Below, in pieces: positions 53,304-61,657 of a stretch of DNA of 64,000 nt. Positions within the stretch are counted from its first letter, which is position 1; every line of letters starts with the position of its first letter. A program made the translations under genes and the position numbers. Source of the stretch: Acetobacteraceae bacterium (lineage in GTDB: Bacteria; Pseudomonadota; Alphaproteobacteria; Acetobacterales; Acetobacteraceae); assembly GCA_027482245.1 (NCBI GenBank), contig JAIXWG010000066.1, positions 1-64,000 of the forward strand. Reading direction: 5' to 3'. Below the pieces are notes generated by a model, which saw only the letters and a list, made by a program, of their open reading frames with translations, did not search any database and was not told the origin of the DNA.

Positions 53304-53687
53304 ATGCTGACGCCGAAGCTGCTGCGGGCCTTCCGCACCACACGATACGAGGCGGAGGGGTTGCCGATTCGCATCGGGCGTCGATCGCACGCGCTCGATG
53401 CGATGCTGGCGGCGCATGGGATGCGGGAGGCGGCGCTGGCCACGGCATGGAACCCCTTCAGCCACGCCATGCCGCGCGGCTGGAACGACGGCATGCAGGA
53501 CAGGCTGCGCCAGCATGCGCGCGGGCGCGTGATCGGGCAGGGCTGGGGGCGCGGGCGGGATTGGGCGGAGCATCACCTGCTCATCGCCGGAGATCCTCGC
53601 CGCACGGTGGTGCTGGCCCGGCGGTTCCGGCAACTCGCCATCATCATCCTTGCCCGCGGACAGGCGCCAAGGCTGCTGGTGGCGTAA
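53304..53687 (+). CDS. DUF3293 protein
   Basis: A 127-residue protein with the DUF3293 pattern: an early [19 protein letters not shown], then [20 protein letters not shown] and [12 protein letters not shown]. Function unknown. It starts 4 bases after the RlmI-like stop and likely shares its transcript. Confidence 0.8.
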   Translation: MLTPKLLRAFRTTRYEAEGLPIRIGRRSHALDAMLAAHGMREAALATAWNPFSHAMPRGWNDGMQDRLRQHARGRVIGQGWGRGRDWAEHHLLIAGDPRRTVVLARRFRQLAIIILARGQAPRLLVA

Positions 53688-53745
53688 CGGCCTGCAACCG
53701 GCGCTGTCACGCCCCGTTGCCCCCCAGACATCAAGGGAGGCGGCG

Positions 53746-54918
53746 ATGCGCGCGATCTGCTGGCACGGCAAGGGCGACATGCGGGTGGATACGGTGCCCG
53801 ACCCGCGGATCGAACAGCCGGGCGATGCCATCATCCGCATCACCGCCACCGCGATCTGCGGCAGCGACCTGCACCTGTATGACGGCTACGTGCCGATGAT
53901 GAAGTCGGGCGACATCATGGGCCACGAGCCCATGGGCATCGTCGAGGAAGTGGGGCCGGAGGTCACGCGGCTGAAGAAGGGGGACCGCGTGGTGGTGCCC
54001 TTCGTCATCGCCTGCGGGTCCTGCTTCTTCTGCGAGAAGTCGCTGTTCAGTTGCTGCGACACCACCAACCCCGACGCCGCCGCGCTGGCGGAGATGCAGG
54101 GCCATGCGGGGGCGGGGCTCTTCGGCTACAGCCATCTCTATGGCGGCTATCCCGGCGGCCAGGCGCAGTACCTCCGCGTGCCGCATGCCGATGTCGGGCC
54201 CGTGGTGGTGCGCAGCGACCAGCCGGACGACAAGGTGCTGTTCCTGTCGGACATCCTGCCGACGGGCTGGCAGGCGGCGGAGCAGGGCAACATCCAGCCC
54301 GGCGACACCGTTGCCGTCTGGGGCTGCGGCCCGGTCGGGCAGATGGCCATCATCTCAGCGTGGCTGATGGGCGCCGGCCGCGTCATCGCGATCGACCGGG
54401 TGCCGGAGCGGCTGGAGATGGCGCGCATGCACGGTAAGGCGGAGGTGATCGACTTCTCCAACGCGGATGTCTACGACCAGCTCCAGACCATGACCAAGGG
54501 CCGCGGCCCCGATGTCTGCATCGATGCCGTGGGGGCGGAGACACATGGCCTCGGGTCGGTCGACGCGGTGCTGGACAAGGCCAAGGCGGCGGTGGGCCTG
54601 ACGACGGACCGCATCCATGCGCTCCGCCAGGCCATCAATTGCTGCCGCAAGGGCGGCACCGTCTCCGTCCCCGGCGTCTATATCGGCTTCCCCGACAAGT
54701 TCCCGATGGGCGCCGCCTTCGGCAAGGGGCTGACGATGCGCATGGGCCAGACCCACGCGCAACGCTTCCTCCAGCCGCTGCTGGACCGCATCGACAAGGG
54801 TGAGATCGACCCGAGCTTCGTCATCACGCACAAGCTGTCGCTGGAGGAAGGCCCCGCGGCCTATGAGACCTTCCGCGACAAGAAGGATGGCTGCATCAAG
54901 GTCGTGCTGACGCCGTAG
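53746..54918 (+). CDS. Zinc-dependent alcohol/formaldehyde dehydrogenase-type enzyme
   Basis: A 390-residue medium-chain dehydrogenase. The catalytic zinc site has [10 protein letters not shown] and [12 protein letters not shown], the structural zinc lobe [20 protein letters not shown], and the NAD-binding [10 protein letters not shown]. The lobe and length match the glutathione-independent formaldehyde dehydrogenase-like group. Strong AAGGGAGG precedes the ATG. Probably oxidises a small aldehyde or alcohol; substrate is inference. Confidence 0.9.
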   Translation: MRAICWHGKGDMRVDTVPDPRIEQPGDAIIRITATAICGSDLHLYDGYVPMMKSGDIMGHEPMGIVEEVGPEVTRLKKGDRVVVPFVIACGSCFFCEKSLFSCCDTTNPDAAALAEMQGHAGAGLFGYSHLYGGYPGGQAQYLRVPHADVGPVVVRSDQPDDKVLFLSDILPTGWQAAEQGNIQPGDTVAVWGCGPVGQMAIISAWLMGAGRVIAIDRVPERLEMARMHGKAEVIDFSNADVYDQLQTMTKGRGPDVCIDAVGAETHGLGSVDAVLDKAKAAVGLTTDRIHALRQAINCCRKGGTVSVPGVYIGFPDKFPMGAAFGKGLTMRMGQTHAQRFLQPLLDRIDKGEIDPSFVITHKLSLEEGPAAYETFRDKKDGCIKVVLTP

Positions 54919-54924
54919 GAGGTT

Positions 54925-55299
54925 TCAGCGCTTGTAGAGCGACCAGCCGCCGACGACGATCCGCAGGATGCCGCGGAAGCGGATCGTCTCACGCCCGATG
55001 GTGAGGCGGCCGCAGACCCGCTGGACATCGACGGCGCCGGTGCCGAGCACCGGCGTCGCGCTGCGCGACTCTGTCACGATGGCGGCGCGCACCTGGTCCA
55101 GCGTCCAGCCGGTATCTTCCAGCTGCAGCGTCTCCACCCCATCGGCCTCCGTCAGCCGCAAATCGCCATCCCCGGGGTGCCAGACCTGCACGGGGTTGCG
55201 GGCGCGGAGCCGCGTGTGGATGGGGCCGGTGCGCCAGCGGCTGAAGTGGGGCGGTTCCTCGGCCTCGCAGGCCCAAGAATGGGGGGCTGTCCTGTCCAT
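54925..55299 (-). CDS. Unknown protein (124 aa)
   Basis: A 124-residue protein starting MDRTAPHSWACEAEEPPHF, with a beta-rich body (RNPVQVWHPGDGDLRLTEADG, QRVCGRLTIGRETIRFRG). I do not recognise a family. The ATG at 55299 is chosen because GAGAGGAG precedes it; an ATG at 55320 is in frame but contains that site. It converges on the dehydrogenase gene with a 6-base gap. Could be a small dehydrogenase-associated factor; no evidence. Confidence 0.6.
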   Translation of the reverse strand: MDRTAPHSWACEAEEPPHFSRWRTGPIHTRLRARNPVQVWHPGDGDLRLTEADGVETLQLEDTGWTLDQVRAAIVTESRSATPVLGTGAVDVQRVCGRLTIGRETIRFRGILRIVVGGWSLYKR

Positions 55300-55470
55300 C
55301 GCCGAAGCTCCTCTCCGCATCGTTGTTCGATGCGAGGATGAAGCACGGGCGTGCGTCTCGCGGCCAATCCGAAGGGCCTGTGGGGGCGATAGGGATTGCC
55401 TTTGTTGCAGGCGGGGACTGCAAGAAAGGGAAGGGTGGTGGCGGCGCCTATGGCGGCGATAGGCGATGCC

Positions 55471-56577
55471 TCAGAGAAACCGCTCCCGGATATCCACGCT
55501 GCTTTCCCGCCCCAGCTTGTCGAAATGCTCGCGCAGCCAGAGGTCCGCGGCCTCGCGCCCGTAGCGCTTGAGCGTGGACAGGAATTCCCAATCGCCGTTC
55601 AGCTTGGTCGACAGGCGGAACTCCCGCATCCGCGGCTCGTCCTCGATGCAGTGGATGAACAGGCGCCGGTAGCGCGGCTGTTCGAGGCGGCCGGCATCCA
55701 GCAGGCGCTGCACGAAATCGATCGCGCGCATCTCCGCCATCAGGGATGCGTTGAAGCTGATCTCGTTCAGGCGGTTCACGATCTCCGTCGGGCGCGTCGG
55801 CAATTCGTCGCGGACGATGGGGTTGAGCTGCACCAGCACGATGTCGGGCGCGCCGCCCTGCTCGTAGAGCGGCCAGAGCGCGGGATTGCCGAGGTAGCCG
55901 CCATCCCAGTAGGGCTCGCCATCGATCTCCACCGCCTTGAAGAATTGCGGCAGGCAAGCGGAGGCGAGGATGGTGTCCACCGTCACCTCCTCCTTCGCGA
56001 AGACGCGCGGCTTGCCGGTGCGGACGGAGGTGGCGGAGATGTAGAGCTTCGGCCCCTTGCCCTGGCAGAGCACCACCGGATCCACCGCTTCCTCCAGCAC
56101 CTGGCGGAGCGGGTTGAAGTCGTAGGGCGTGGGATTCATCTGGTAGGGGGAGAGCACGCGGGTCAGCGTCTCGAAGGCCTGGTAGGCGAAGGACCAGGTC
56201 AGGTCGTGGCCCCAGATCGCCTTCTCGATCGGCGTGTTCTGCAGCGGGCTGGTCGCCATGCGCGCCGCCGCGCCACGCCAGAAGCGGTCGAGCGCCGCGA
56301 TGGCGCCGTCGCGCCCGCCCTCGCAGAGACCCTGCACGAAGACGACGGCGTTGACCGCGCCGGCGGAGGTGCCGGAGACGGCCTCGAACTCCAGCCGCTC
56401 ATCCTCCAGCAGCCGTTCCAGCACACCCCAGGTAAAGGCGCCATGCGTGCCGCCGCCCTGGAGCGCCAGGTTGATGCGGCGGGTGGCGCGCTGGGGGCGG
56501 ATGTTGGGCCTCGGCGCCTGGGTGGCGCCAGGGACGGCGAGGGTGTCGGCGGCTTCGCGCTTGAATTCGTCGATCAT
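55471..56577 (-). CDS. Patatin-like phospholipase
   Basis: A 368-residue serine lipase without signal peptide. The oxyanion loop LALQGGGTHGAFTWGV, nucleophile VSGTSAGAVNAVV and Asp motif WDGGYLGNPALWP are complete. Hydrolyses membrane phospholipids or similar esters; the beta-hydroxybutyrate dehydrogenase gene upstream suggests a link to fatty-acid or storage-polymer turnover. A repeat copy lies between them. Start ATG at 56577. Confidence 0.9.
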   Translation of the reverse strand: MIDEFKREAADTLAVPGATQAPRPNIRPQRATRRINLALQGGGTHGAFTWGVLERLLEDERLEFEAVSGTSAGAVNAVVFVQGLCEGGRDGAIAALDRFWRGAAARMATSPLQNTPIEKAIWGHDLTWSFAYQAFETLTRVLSPYQMNPTPYDFNPLRQVLEEAVDPVVLCQGKGPKLYISATSVRTGKPRVFAKEEVTVDTILASACLPQFFKAVEIDGEPYWDGGYLGNPALWPLYEQGGAPDIVLVQLNPIVRDELPTRPTEIVNRLNEISFNASLMAEMRAIDFVQRLLDAGRLEQPRYRRLFIHCIEDEPRMREFRLSTKLNGDWEFLSTLKRYGREAADLWLREHFDKLGRESSVDIRERFL

Positions 56578-56631
56578 GGGAGGAAGGGCACGACCGCGCC
56601 GTCCGCGATGGCGGCCCGCTTGGCGGGCCGA

Positions 56632-56731
56632 GGCCGCGAACGCGGCCCGCGCCCAGACCAACCGCCGGGCGCGGTGCGGCAGTGCAGGGCGCGAAGGCAA
56701 GCCGGCGGAGCCGGCGCCCGCCGTCTGAGGG
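56632..56731 (+). repeat. Two-hairpin dispersed repeat, copy C
   Basis: First hairpin GGCCGCG-AA-CGCGGCC (56632-56647); GCGAAGGCAAG box from 56691; second hairpin GCCGGC-GGA-GCCGGC (56701-56715); TGAGG tail at 56726-56730. A spacer of about 43 bases separates the hairpins. Its 3' 41 bases equal those of copy B. It sits between patatin and 3-hydroxybutyrate dehydrogenase genes. Confidence 0.85.
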
Positions 56732-56737
56732 CAGGAA

Positions 56738-57532
56738 TCACTGCGCGACCCAGCCGCCGTCGATGGACAGGGCGGTGCCGTTGATGGAGCCGCTGTTGGG
56801 GCCGGCGAGGTAGAGGGCGCCTTCCGCGATCTCCTCCACCTCCACCCAGCGCTTGTTGGGCTGGCGCTCCAGCAGGAAGTCGGTCAGGGCCACTTCCTCC
56901 GACACGTTGTGCTTGGCGGCCAGCGGCGCGACCTGTGCCTCCGCCAGCGGCGTGCGGACGAAGCCGGGGCAGATGGCGTTGCAGGTCACGGGCGTGCGCG
57001 CGACTTCCAGCGCCACCGACTTGGTCAGCCCGACCACGGCGTGCTTGGCGGAGACATAGGCCGTCTTGAAGGGGCTCGCGACCAGGCCGTGGGCGCTGGC
57101 GACATTGATGATGCGCCCGAAGCCCTTCGCCTTCATCGCCGGCAGCGCCGCCTTGATGGCGTGGAAGTTGGAGGCGAAGTTGATCGCGATGATGCGGTCG
57201 AACTGCTCGTCCGGGAATTCCTCGACCGGGGAGACGTGCTGGATGCCGGCGTTGTTCACCAGGATGTCGAGCGAACCGAGTGTCGCCTGGCATTCCACGA
57301 CCATGGCGCGGATCTCGGCGGGCTTCGACATGTCCGCGGCGGAGTAGGGCGCTTCCGCGACCCCCATGGCAGCGCCGACCTTCGCGCGCGCTTCCGCGAT
57401 CGCTTCCGGCTTGCCGAAGCCGTTCAGCAGCACCTTCGCCCCCTCCGCCGCATAGGCCAGCGCGATGGCGAGGCCGATGCCGGAGGTCGAGCCCGTCACC
57501 AGGGCCACCCGGCCCTCCAGCTTCCTCGTCAT
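56738..57532 (-). CDS. 3-hydroxybutyrate dehydrogenase (SDR)
   Basis: A 264-residue short-chain dehydrogenase. The TGSTSGIGLAIALAYA cofactor loop, the NNAGIQHVSPVEEFP segment typical of D-3-hydroxybutyrate dehydrogenases, catalytic YVSAKHAVVGLTK and the QPNKRWVEVEEIA end fit that enzyme, which oxidises D-3-hydroxybutyrate to acetoacetate in storage-polymer and ketone metabolism. Assignment is by pattern; other SDRs are possible. Start ATG at 57532. Confidence 0.88.
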   Translation of the reverse strand: MTRKLEGRVALVTGSTSGIGLAIALAYAAEGAKVLLNGFGKPEAIAEARAKVGAAMGVAEAPYSAADMSKPAEIRAMVVECQATLGSLDILVNNAGIQHVSPVEEFPDEQFDRIIAINFASNFHAIKAALPAMKAKGFGRIINVASAHGLVASPFKTAYVSAKHAVVGLTKSVALEVARTPVTCNAICPGFVRTPLAEAQVAPLAAKHNVSEEVALTDFLLERQPNKRWVEVEEIAEGALYLAGPNSGSINGTALSIDGGWVAQ

Positions 57533-57615
57533 GGGTCGATCCTTCGTTCGCAAGAGATTGCCGCTCCGCGGCGGGGAATGGGCATGTTGCAGCGCGGCAA
57601 GTGGGGAAGGGTTGC

Positions 57616-59070
57616 TCAGGGCAGCCGCTTGAGCAAGCCGACTACGCGCTTGACCAGCGGCGACATCAACTTCGGCGCGTAGAAATCGCCCGCCGCCCGC
57701 TTGGCGGCCTCGGCCAGCGTCGGATAGGGCAGCACCAGGCCCGCCAGCGCCGAGAGCTTCATCTTTCGCCCGATCATCAGCGCGAAGGTGCCGGCCATCT
57801 CCCCGGCATGGGGGGCCAGGATGCCGGCGCCGAGCAGCCGCCCGGACTTCGTCGCCACCAGCTTGACCAGGCCGTGGCGCACGCCCTCGGTCACCGCGCG
57901 GTCCGTTTCCGGCACGGGGAAGCGAAGGATCTGGACATCATGGCCGGCTTTCCGCGCCTCCTCCTCCGTCATGCCGATCTGGGCGAGTTCCGGGTCGGTG
58001 TAGGTCACGCGCGGCAGGGCGGCGTAGTCCACCTTGGCGGGCAGGCGGAACAGCATGGCGCGGGCCAGCACGCCGGCATGCTGGGACGCCACATGGGTGA
58101 AGGCGCGGGGGCCGATGCCGACGGGGTCCGCGATGTCCCCCACCGCGAAGACGCGGCGGTTGGTGGTGGATCGCAGCCCCGCATCGGTGGTGATGCCCGC
58201 CTTGGTATGCGCGACCTGTCCGGCGGTGAGGTCGAGCCCCGCGAGCCGGGGCGTGCGGCCGACGGCCAGCAGCAGGTGCGTGCCGCCGATGCGCCGCCCA
58301 TCCTCCAGCACCGCGACCAGGCCCGGGGTGCCGTCCTCCGCCGGGTCGGGCTCCACCCGCGCCAGCTTCGCCCCTTCCAGCAGCGTGACGCCGTCCGCCG
58401 CCAGCACGCGGCGCAGCCCGTCCGCGAGTTCCGGGTCGTCGCGGCCGGCGATGCGCCCGGCCTCGATCACCGTGACGAGGCAGCCGAGCCGCGCATGGGC
58501 CTGTGCCATCTCCAGCCCGATCGGCCCGCCGCCCAGGATGATCAGGTGGCCCGGCGGTTCCTCCAGGTCGAAGATCGTCTCGTTGGTCAGCCAGGGGACG
58601 GGGCCGAGGCCGGGGATGTCCGGCACCACGGCTTGGCTGCCGGCGGCGATGACGCAGCGGCGGAAGGTCAGGCGCCGGCCGCCGGCCTCGATCACGTCGG
58701 GCGCCGCGAAATGGGCGGAGGCGCGGATCACCTCCACCCCCATGGCCCTGAACCGGGCCTCGCTATCCGTCGGCGCGATGTGGTCGATGGTGCCGCGGAT
58801 ATGGGCGCGGAGCGCCGCCCAGTCGATCTCGGGCGCGGGCAGGCGGATGCCGAAGCGGTGGGCGTTGCGGGCACTGGCCGCGGCGTGGGCGGCGGCGAGC
58901 ATGGCCTTGGAGGGGACGCAGCCGAAATTCAGGCAGTCGCCCCCCATCACCGCCCGCTCGACCAGCGCGACCTTCAGGCCGAGGCCCGCCGAGAAGGCGG
59001 CGGTGGAAAGCCCGGCGGCGCCGGCGCCGATCACCACCACATCGAAATCAGGCGTGCTGCCGAAGGCCAT
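57616..59070 (-). CDS. FAD-dependent pyridine-nucleotide disulfide oxidoreductase
   Basis: A 484-residue flavoprotein. GAGAAGLSTAAFSAGLG (FAD), the redox disulfide GGDCLNFGCVPSKAM and the NAD site GGGPIGLEMAQAHARLG place it with dihydrolipoamide dehydrogenase/mercuric reductase-like enzymes. The usual C-terminal HPHPT (catalytic His-Glu) is replaced by PYPTLAEAAKRAAGDF, so the electron acceptor is probably not lipoamide. No 2-oxoacid dehydrogenase genes are nearby. Start at 59070. Confidence 0.87.
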   Translation of the reverse strand: MAFGSTPDFDVVVIGAGAAGLSTAAFSAGLGLKVALVERAVMGGDCLNFGCVPSKAMLAAAHAAASARNAHRFGIRLPAPEIDWAALRAHIRGTIDHIAPTDSEARFRAMGVEVIRASAHFAAPDVIEAGGRRLTFRRCVIAAGSQAVVPDIPGLGPVPWLTNETIFDLEEPPGHLIILGGGPIGLEMAQAHARLGCLVTVIEAGRIAGRDDPELADGLRRVLAADGVTLLEGAKLARVEPDPAEDGTPGLVAVLEDGRRIGGTHLLLAVGRTPRLAGLDLTAGQVAHTKAGITTDAGLRSTTNRRVFAVGDIADPVGIGPRAFTHVASQHAGVLARAMLFRLPAKVDYAALPRVTYTDPELAQIGMTEEEARKAGHDVQILRFPVPETDRAVTEGVRHGLVKLVATKSGRLLGAGILAPHAGEMAGTFALMIGRKMKLSALAGLVLPYPTLAEAAKRAAGDFYAPKLMSPLVKRVVGLLKRLP

Positions 59071-59139
59071 GGGCCGCGTCCTCTGCCAACCGGCTCCGGC
59101 AATGAAGCGTGGCGCGGCCGGGGGCAAGCCCCGCGCCGA

Positions 59140-60090
59140 TCACTCCGCCCGGGCGCCCACCGCACGGGCGATCTCCGCCCATTTGGCGATCTCGCCGCGC
59201 TGGAAGCTGGCCAGTTCCTCCGGCGTGCTGCCAACGGGCTCCGTCCCCGCATTCCGCATGCGCTCCTGCACCTGCGGGTCGCGGAGCGTCGTGACCAAAG
59301 CGCGGTTGAGGCGGGCGATGGTGTCGGGGGCTGTGCGGGCGGGGGCGAAGATGCCGTGCCAGGCGGTTCCCTCCACGCCGGGCAGCGTCTCCGCGATGGT
59401 GGGCAGGTCCGGCAGCACGGCGCTGCGCCGCGCCCCGGCCACCGCCAGGCCGCGCAGCCGCCCGGCGCGGACATGGGGCGAGAGGCCCGCGACATCGGCG
59501 ATCGCGACCTGCACATGGCCGGCCGTCAGGTCCAGAAGCAGCTGCCCGCCGCCGCGGAAGGGGACGTGTTCGATCGCGATGCCGCCGGCCGCGCGCTTCA
59601 GCATCTCCGTCACCAGGTGGGGCAGGCTGCCCGACCCGGCGGAGGCATAGGAGAGGCGCGCCGGGTTGGCGCGGGCGAAGGCGACCAGTTCCGCCACGCT
59701 CCGCGCCGGCACCTCCGGATGCACGGCCAGCATGAACTCGACATGCGCCACCAGCGTCACGGGGGCGAAATCCGCGACGGGGTCGTAGGGCATCCGCTCA
59801 TAGACAGCGGGGTTGATGGAATGGGTTGCGATGTTGCCGGCGACCAGCGTGGCGCCATCGGGGGCGCTGCGAGCCACGGCCTCCGTCCCGATCATGCCGC
59901 CGGCGCCGCCGCGGTTCTCGATGACGACGGCGTGGCCCAGCGCGTCCTGCAGCCGGGGTTGCAGGATGCGGGCGACGATGTCGACGGACCCGCCGGGCGG
60001 GAAGGGCACCACGAGGCGGAGCGGCGCCGCCTGCGCCAGGGCGGGGCTTGCGATGCCAAGGGCCAGCACGGCCCTGCGGGTGATGCGCAT
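59140..60090 (-). CDS. Bug/TctC-type substrate-binding protein
   Basis: A 316-residue periplasmic binding protein, the fifth of its kind in the window. The signal peptide MRITRRAVLALGIASPALAQA is twin-arginine-like. Signatures: LVVPFPPGGSVDIVARILQP, VVIENRGGAGGMIGTEAV, APDGATLVAG (Ala in place of the usual Tyr) and the pocket segment SYASAGSGSLPHLVTEML. No TctAB gene; ligand unknown. Confidence 0.92.
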   Translation of the reverse strand: MRITRRAVLALGIASPALAQAAPLRLVVPFPPGGSVDIVARILQPRLQDALGHAVVIENRGGAGGMIGTEAVARSAPDGATLVAGNIATHSINPAVYERMPYDPVADFAPVTLVAHVEFMLAVHPEVPARSVAELVAFARANPARLSYASAGSGSLPHLVTEMLKRAAGGIAIEHVPFRGGGQLLLDLTAGHVQVAIADVAGLSPHVRAGRLRGLAVAGARRSAVLPDLPTIAETLPGVEGTAWHGIFAPARTAPDTIARLNRALVTTLRDPQVQERMRNAGTEPVGSTPEELASFQRGEIAKWAEIARAVGARAE

Positions 60091-60153
60091 GGTGTTCCCC
60101 CCAACCTGTCTCGTTGGGGGGAGGCTAGAGGTGGTCGCCCTCGGCGGGAAGCC

Positions 60154-60408
60154 TCAGTGGACCGAGGCCGGTTCCATGTCGTGCTGGCGGATGGCGGCGG
60201 CGGCCAGGCTGGCGCTGGGGGCGGCGCCGATCGGCGTGCCGTCCGCGGCGTGGATGCTGAAGGCGACCGCGCCGTTCATGACGACAGGGCGGAGATAGGC
60301 GACGTGGTCGGCGCCGAGCTGCGCGAAATCGCGGTTCGACAGGCTGCGGAGCATCTGGCTGCTGAGGAAGCTCGGGGCTTCGTCGGCGTGGCTGTCATGG
60401 TCGTTCAT
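60154..60408 (-). CDS. DUF1150-family protein
   Basis: An 84-residue protein found in alphaproteobacteria next to small heat-shock genes. The core LGADHVAYLRPVVMNGAVAFSIHAADGTPIG is the conserved DUF1150 stretch. AAGGAGAAG precedes the ATG. It lies 64 bases downstream of the hsp20 stop on the same strand, so they are probably co-expressed under heat stress. Function unknown. Confidence 0.82.
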   Translation of the reverse strand: MNDHDSHADEAPSFLSSQMLRSLSNRDFAQLGADHVAYLRPVVMNGAVAFSIHAADGTPIGAAPSASLAAAAIRQHDMEPASVH

Positions 60409-60472
60409 GGTCTTCTCCTTCCGGCACGTCCCGAAGGCCCGTGCGGGTCTAACGCGGCAGGGGTATCCGGGA

Positions 60473-60970
60473 TCACCCCTCCCTGTTGCGGAATCCGTTC
60501 ATCGGCGCGGGCGGCAGGTCACCCACCTGGCTGACGACGGGGCGTTGCGGCGCGCCGTTGCCGCGCGTCGCGATCTGGATGGTCTTCACGCGCACCTCCG
60601 GCACCGGCCGGCGGAGGTCCACATGCAGCAAGCCATTGTCGAGCCAGGCACCCTCCACCTCGATTCCCTCGGCCAGCACGAAGGCGCGCTGGAACTGCCG
60701 GGCGGCGATGCCGCGATGGAGGAAGATGCGCCCTTCCGAATCGTCGCGCTGCCGGCCGCGGATGACGAGCTGGTTGTCTTCCTGCGTGATCTGCAGGTCG
60801 TCCATCGAGAAGCCGGCCACCGCCAGCGTGATGCGCAGCCGCGTCTCGCCCGTCTGCTCGATGTTGTAGGGGGGGTAGCCGTCGGCCGATTTCTGCACGC
60901 GGTCGAGCATCTGTTCCAGATGGTCGAAGCCGAGGAAGAGCGGCGAGCCGAACAGGGAAGGGCGTGACAT
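60473..60970 (-). CDS. Hsp20-family small heat-shock protein
   Basis: A 165-residue alpha-crystallin-type holdase. The core strands include YNIEQTGETRLRITLAVAGFS, QLVIRGRQRDD and the LDNGLLHVDLRRPVPE end of the domain, with a C-terminal tail (PAPMNGFRNREG). N-terminus SPLFLGFDHLEQMLDRV matches the HspA/IbpA class. The leader upstream carries a ROSE-like hairpin that would hide the ribosome-binding site at normal temperature. DUF1150 follows. Confidence 0.92.
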   Translation of the reverse strand: MSRPSLFGSPLFLGFDHLEQMLDRVQKSADGYPPYNIEQTGETRLRITLAVAGFSMDDLQITQEDNQLVIRGRQRDDSEGRIFLHRGIAARQFQRAFVLAEGIEVEGAWLDNGLLHVDLRRPVPEVRVKTIQIATRGNGAPQRPVVSQVGDLPPAPMNGFRNREG

Positions 60971-61045
60971 GGTCTAGTCTATGCCTCCTCGCATAGGAGC
61001 GAAGCGTTGGTCCGCGGGGCCCCAAGGCACCCCGTAGGCCCTGAT
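60971..61045 (-). promoter_or_regulatory. ROSE-like RNA thermometer upstream of hsp20
   Basis: Read on the minus strand, UCGCUCCU (60995-61002, the U-Y-G-C-U motif of ROSE elements) can pair with the AGGAGG Shine-Dalgarno (60984-60989) and following GC, with one bulged G, masking it. The stretch upstream forms a GC-rich hairpin (CGGGG and CCCCG). An alternative stem, CUAUGC (60991-60996) with GCAUAG (60979-60984), would put the same site in an open loop. ROSE thermometers of this design control small heat-shock genes in other alphaproteobacteria; the match here is by motif and position. Confidence 0.65.
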
Positions 61046-61123
61046 TTTGGCGGTAGCGGGCGCCGTTGCAAGGGGGGCGGGCCGGGGCTACCTGTGCCCG
61101 CCCCGCCGCCACCAAGGCCCGCC

Positions 61124-61657
61124 ATGTCCGCTGATCCCGCGCTGATGCCCATTCTCTACGTCCCGGACCCCCGGCTGCGCGCCAAGGCCAAGCCCGTGAC
61201 CGCCGCGGGGCCGGAGATCGCGGCGCTGTCGGAGCGCATGCTGGCCACCATGTACAAGGCGCCCGGCATCGGCCTGGCCGCGCCGCAGGTGGGCGAGTTG
61301 CTGCGCCTGGTCGTGATCGACCTGCATGAGAACGACATCCGCGCGCCGCTGGTGATGGTGAACCCCTCCATCGTGGCGGAGAGCAAGGATCTGGCGACGC
61401 GGGAGGAGGGGTGCCTGTCCCTGCCGAACCAGTTCGCGGAGGTGACGCGGCCGGCGCGGGTGAAGGTGGCCTACCAGGATCTGACGGGCGCGAAGAAGGA
61501 AGTGGAGGGGGACGGGCTGCTGGCCGCCTGCCTCCAGCATGAGATCGATCACCTCGATGGCGTGCTGTTCGTGGACCACCTCTCCGCGCTGAAGCGCAAC
61601 ATGCTGCTGCGCAAGCTGGCCAAGGAGCTGAAGGCCAAGGCGGCGGAGAAGGAATGA
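61124..61657 (+). CDS. def: Peptide deformylase
   Basis: A 177-residue metalloenzyme removing the formyl group from nascent proteins. The three motifs are intact: [20 protein letters not shown] (metal Cys) and QHEIDHLDG. The start at 61124 is [16 protein letters not shown], normal for the family. Its stop overlaps the fmt start (ATGA). Confidence 0.97.
   Translation: MSADPALMPILYVPDPRLRAKAKPVTAAGPEIAALSERMLATMYKAPGIGLAAPQVGELLRLVVIDLHENDIRAPLVMVNPSIVAESKDLATREEGCLSLPNQFAEVTRPARVKVAYQDLTGAKKEVEGDGLLAACLQHEIDHLDGVLFVDHLSALKRNMLLRKLAKELKAKAAEKE

Noticed and set aside
57280-60534. A 3.2-kb plus-strand frame opposite the SDR, oxidoreductase, Bug and DUF1150 genes
   Set aside because: It is the shadow of four well-supported minus-strand genes.
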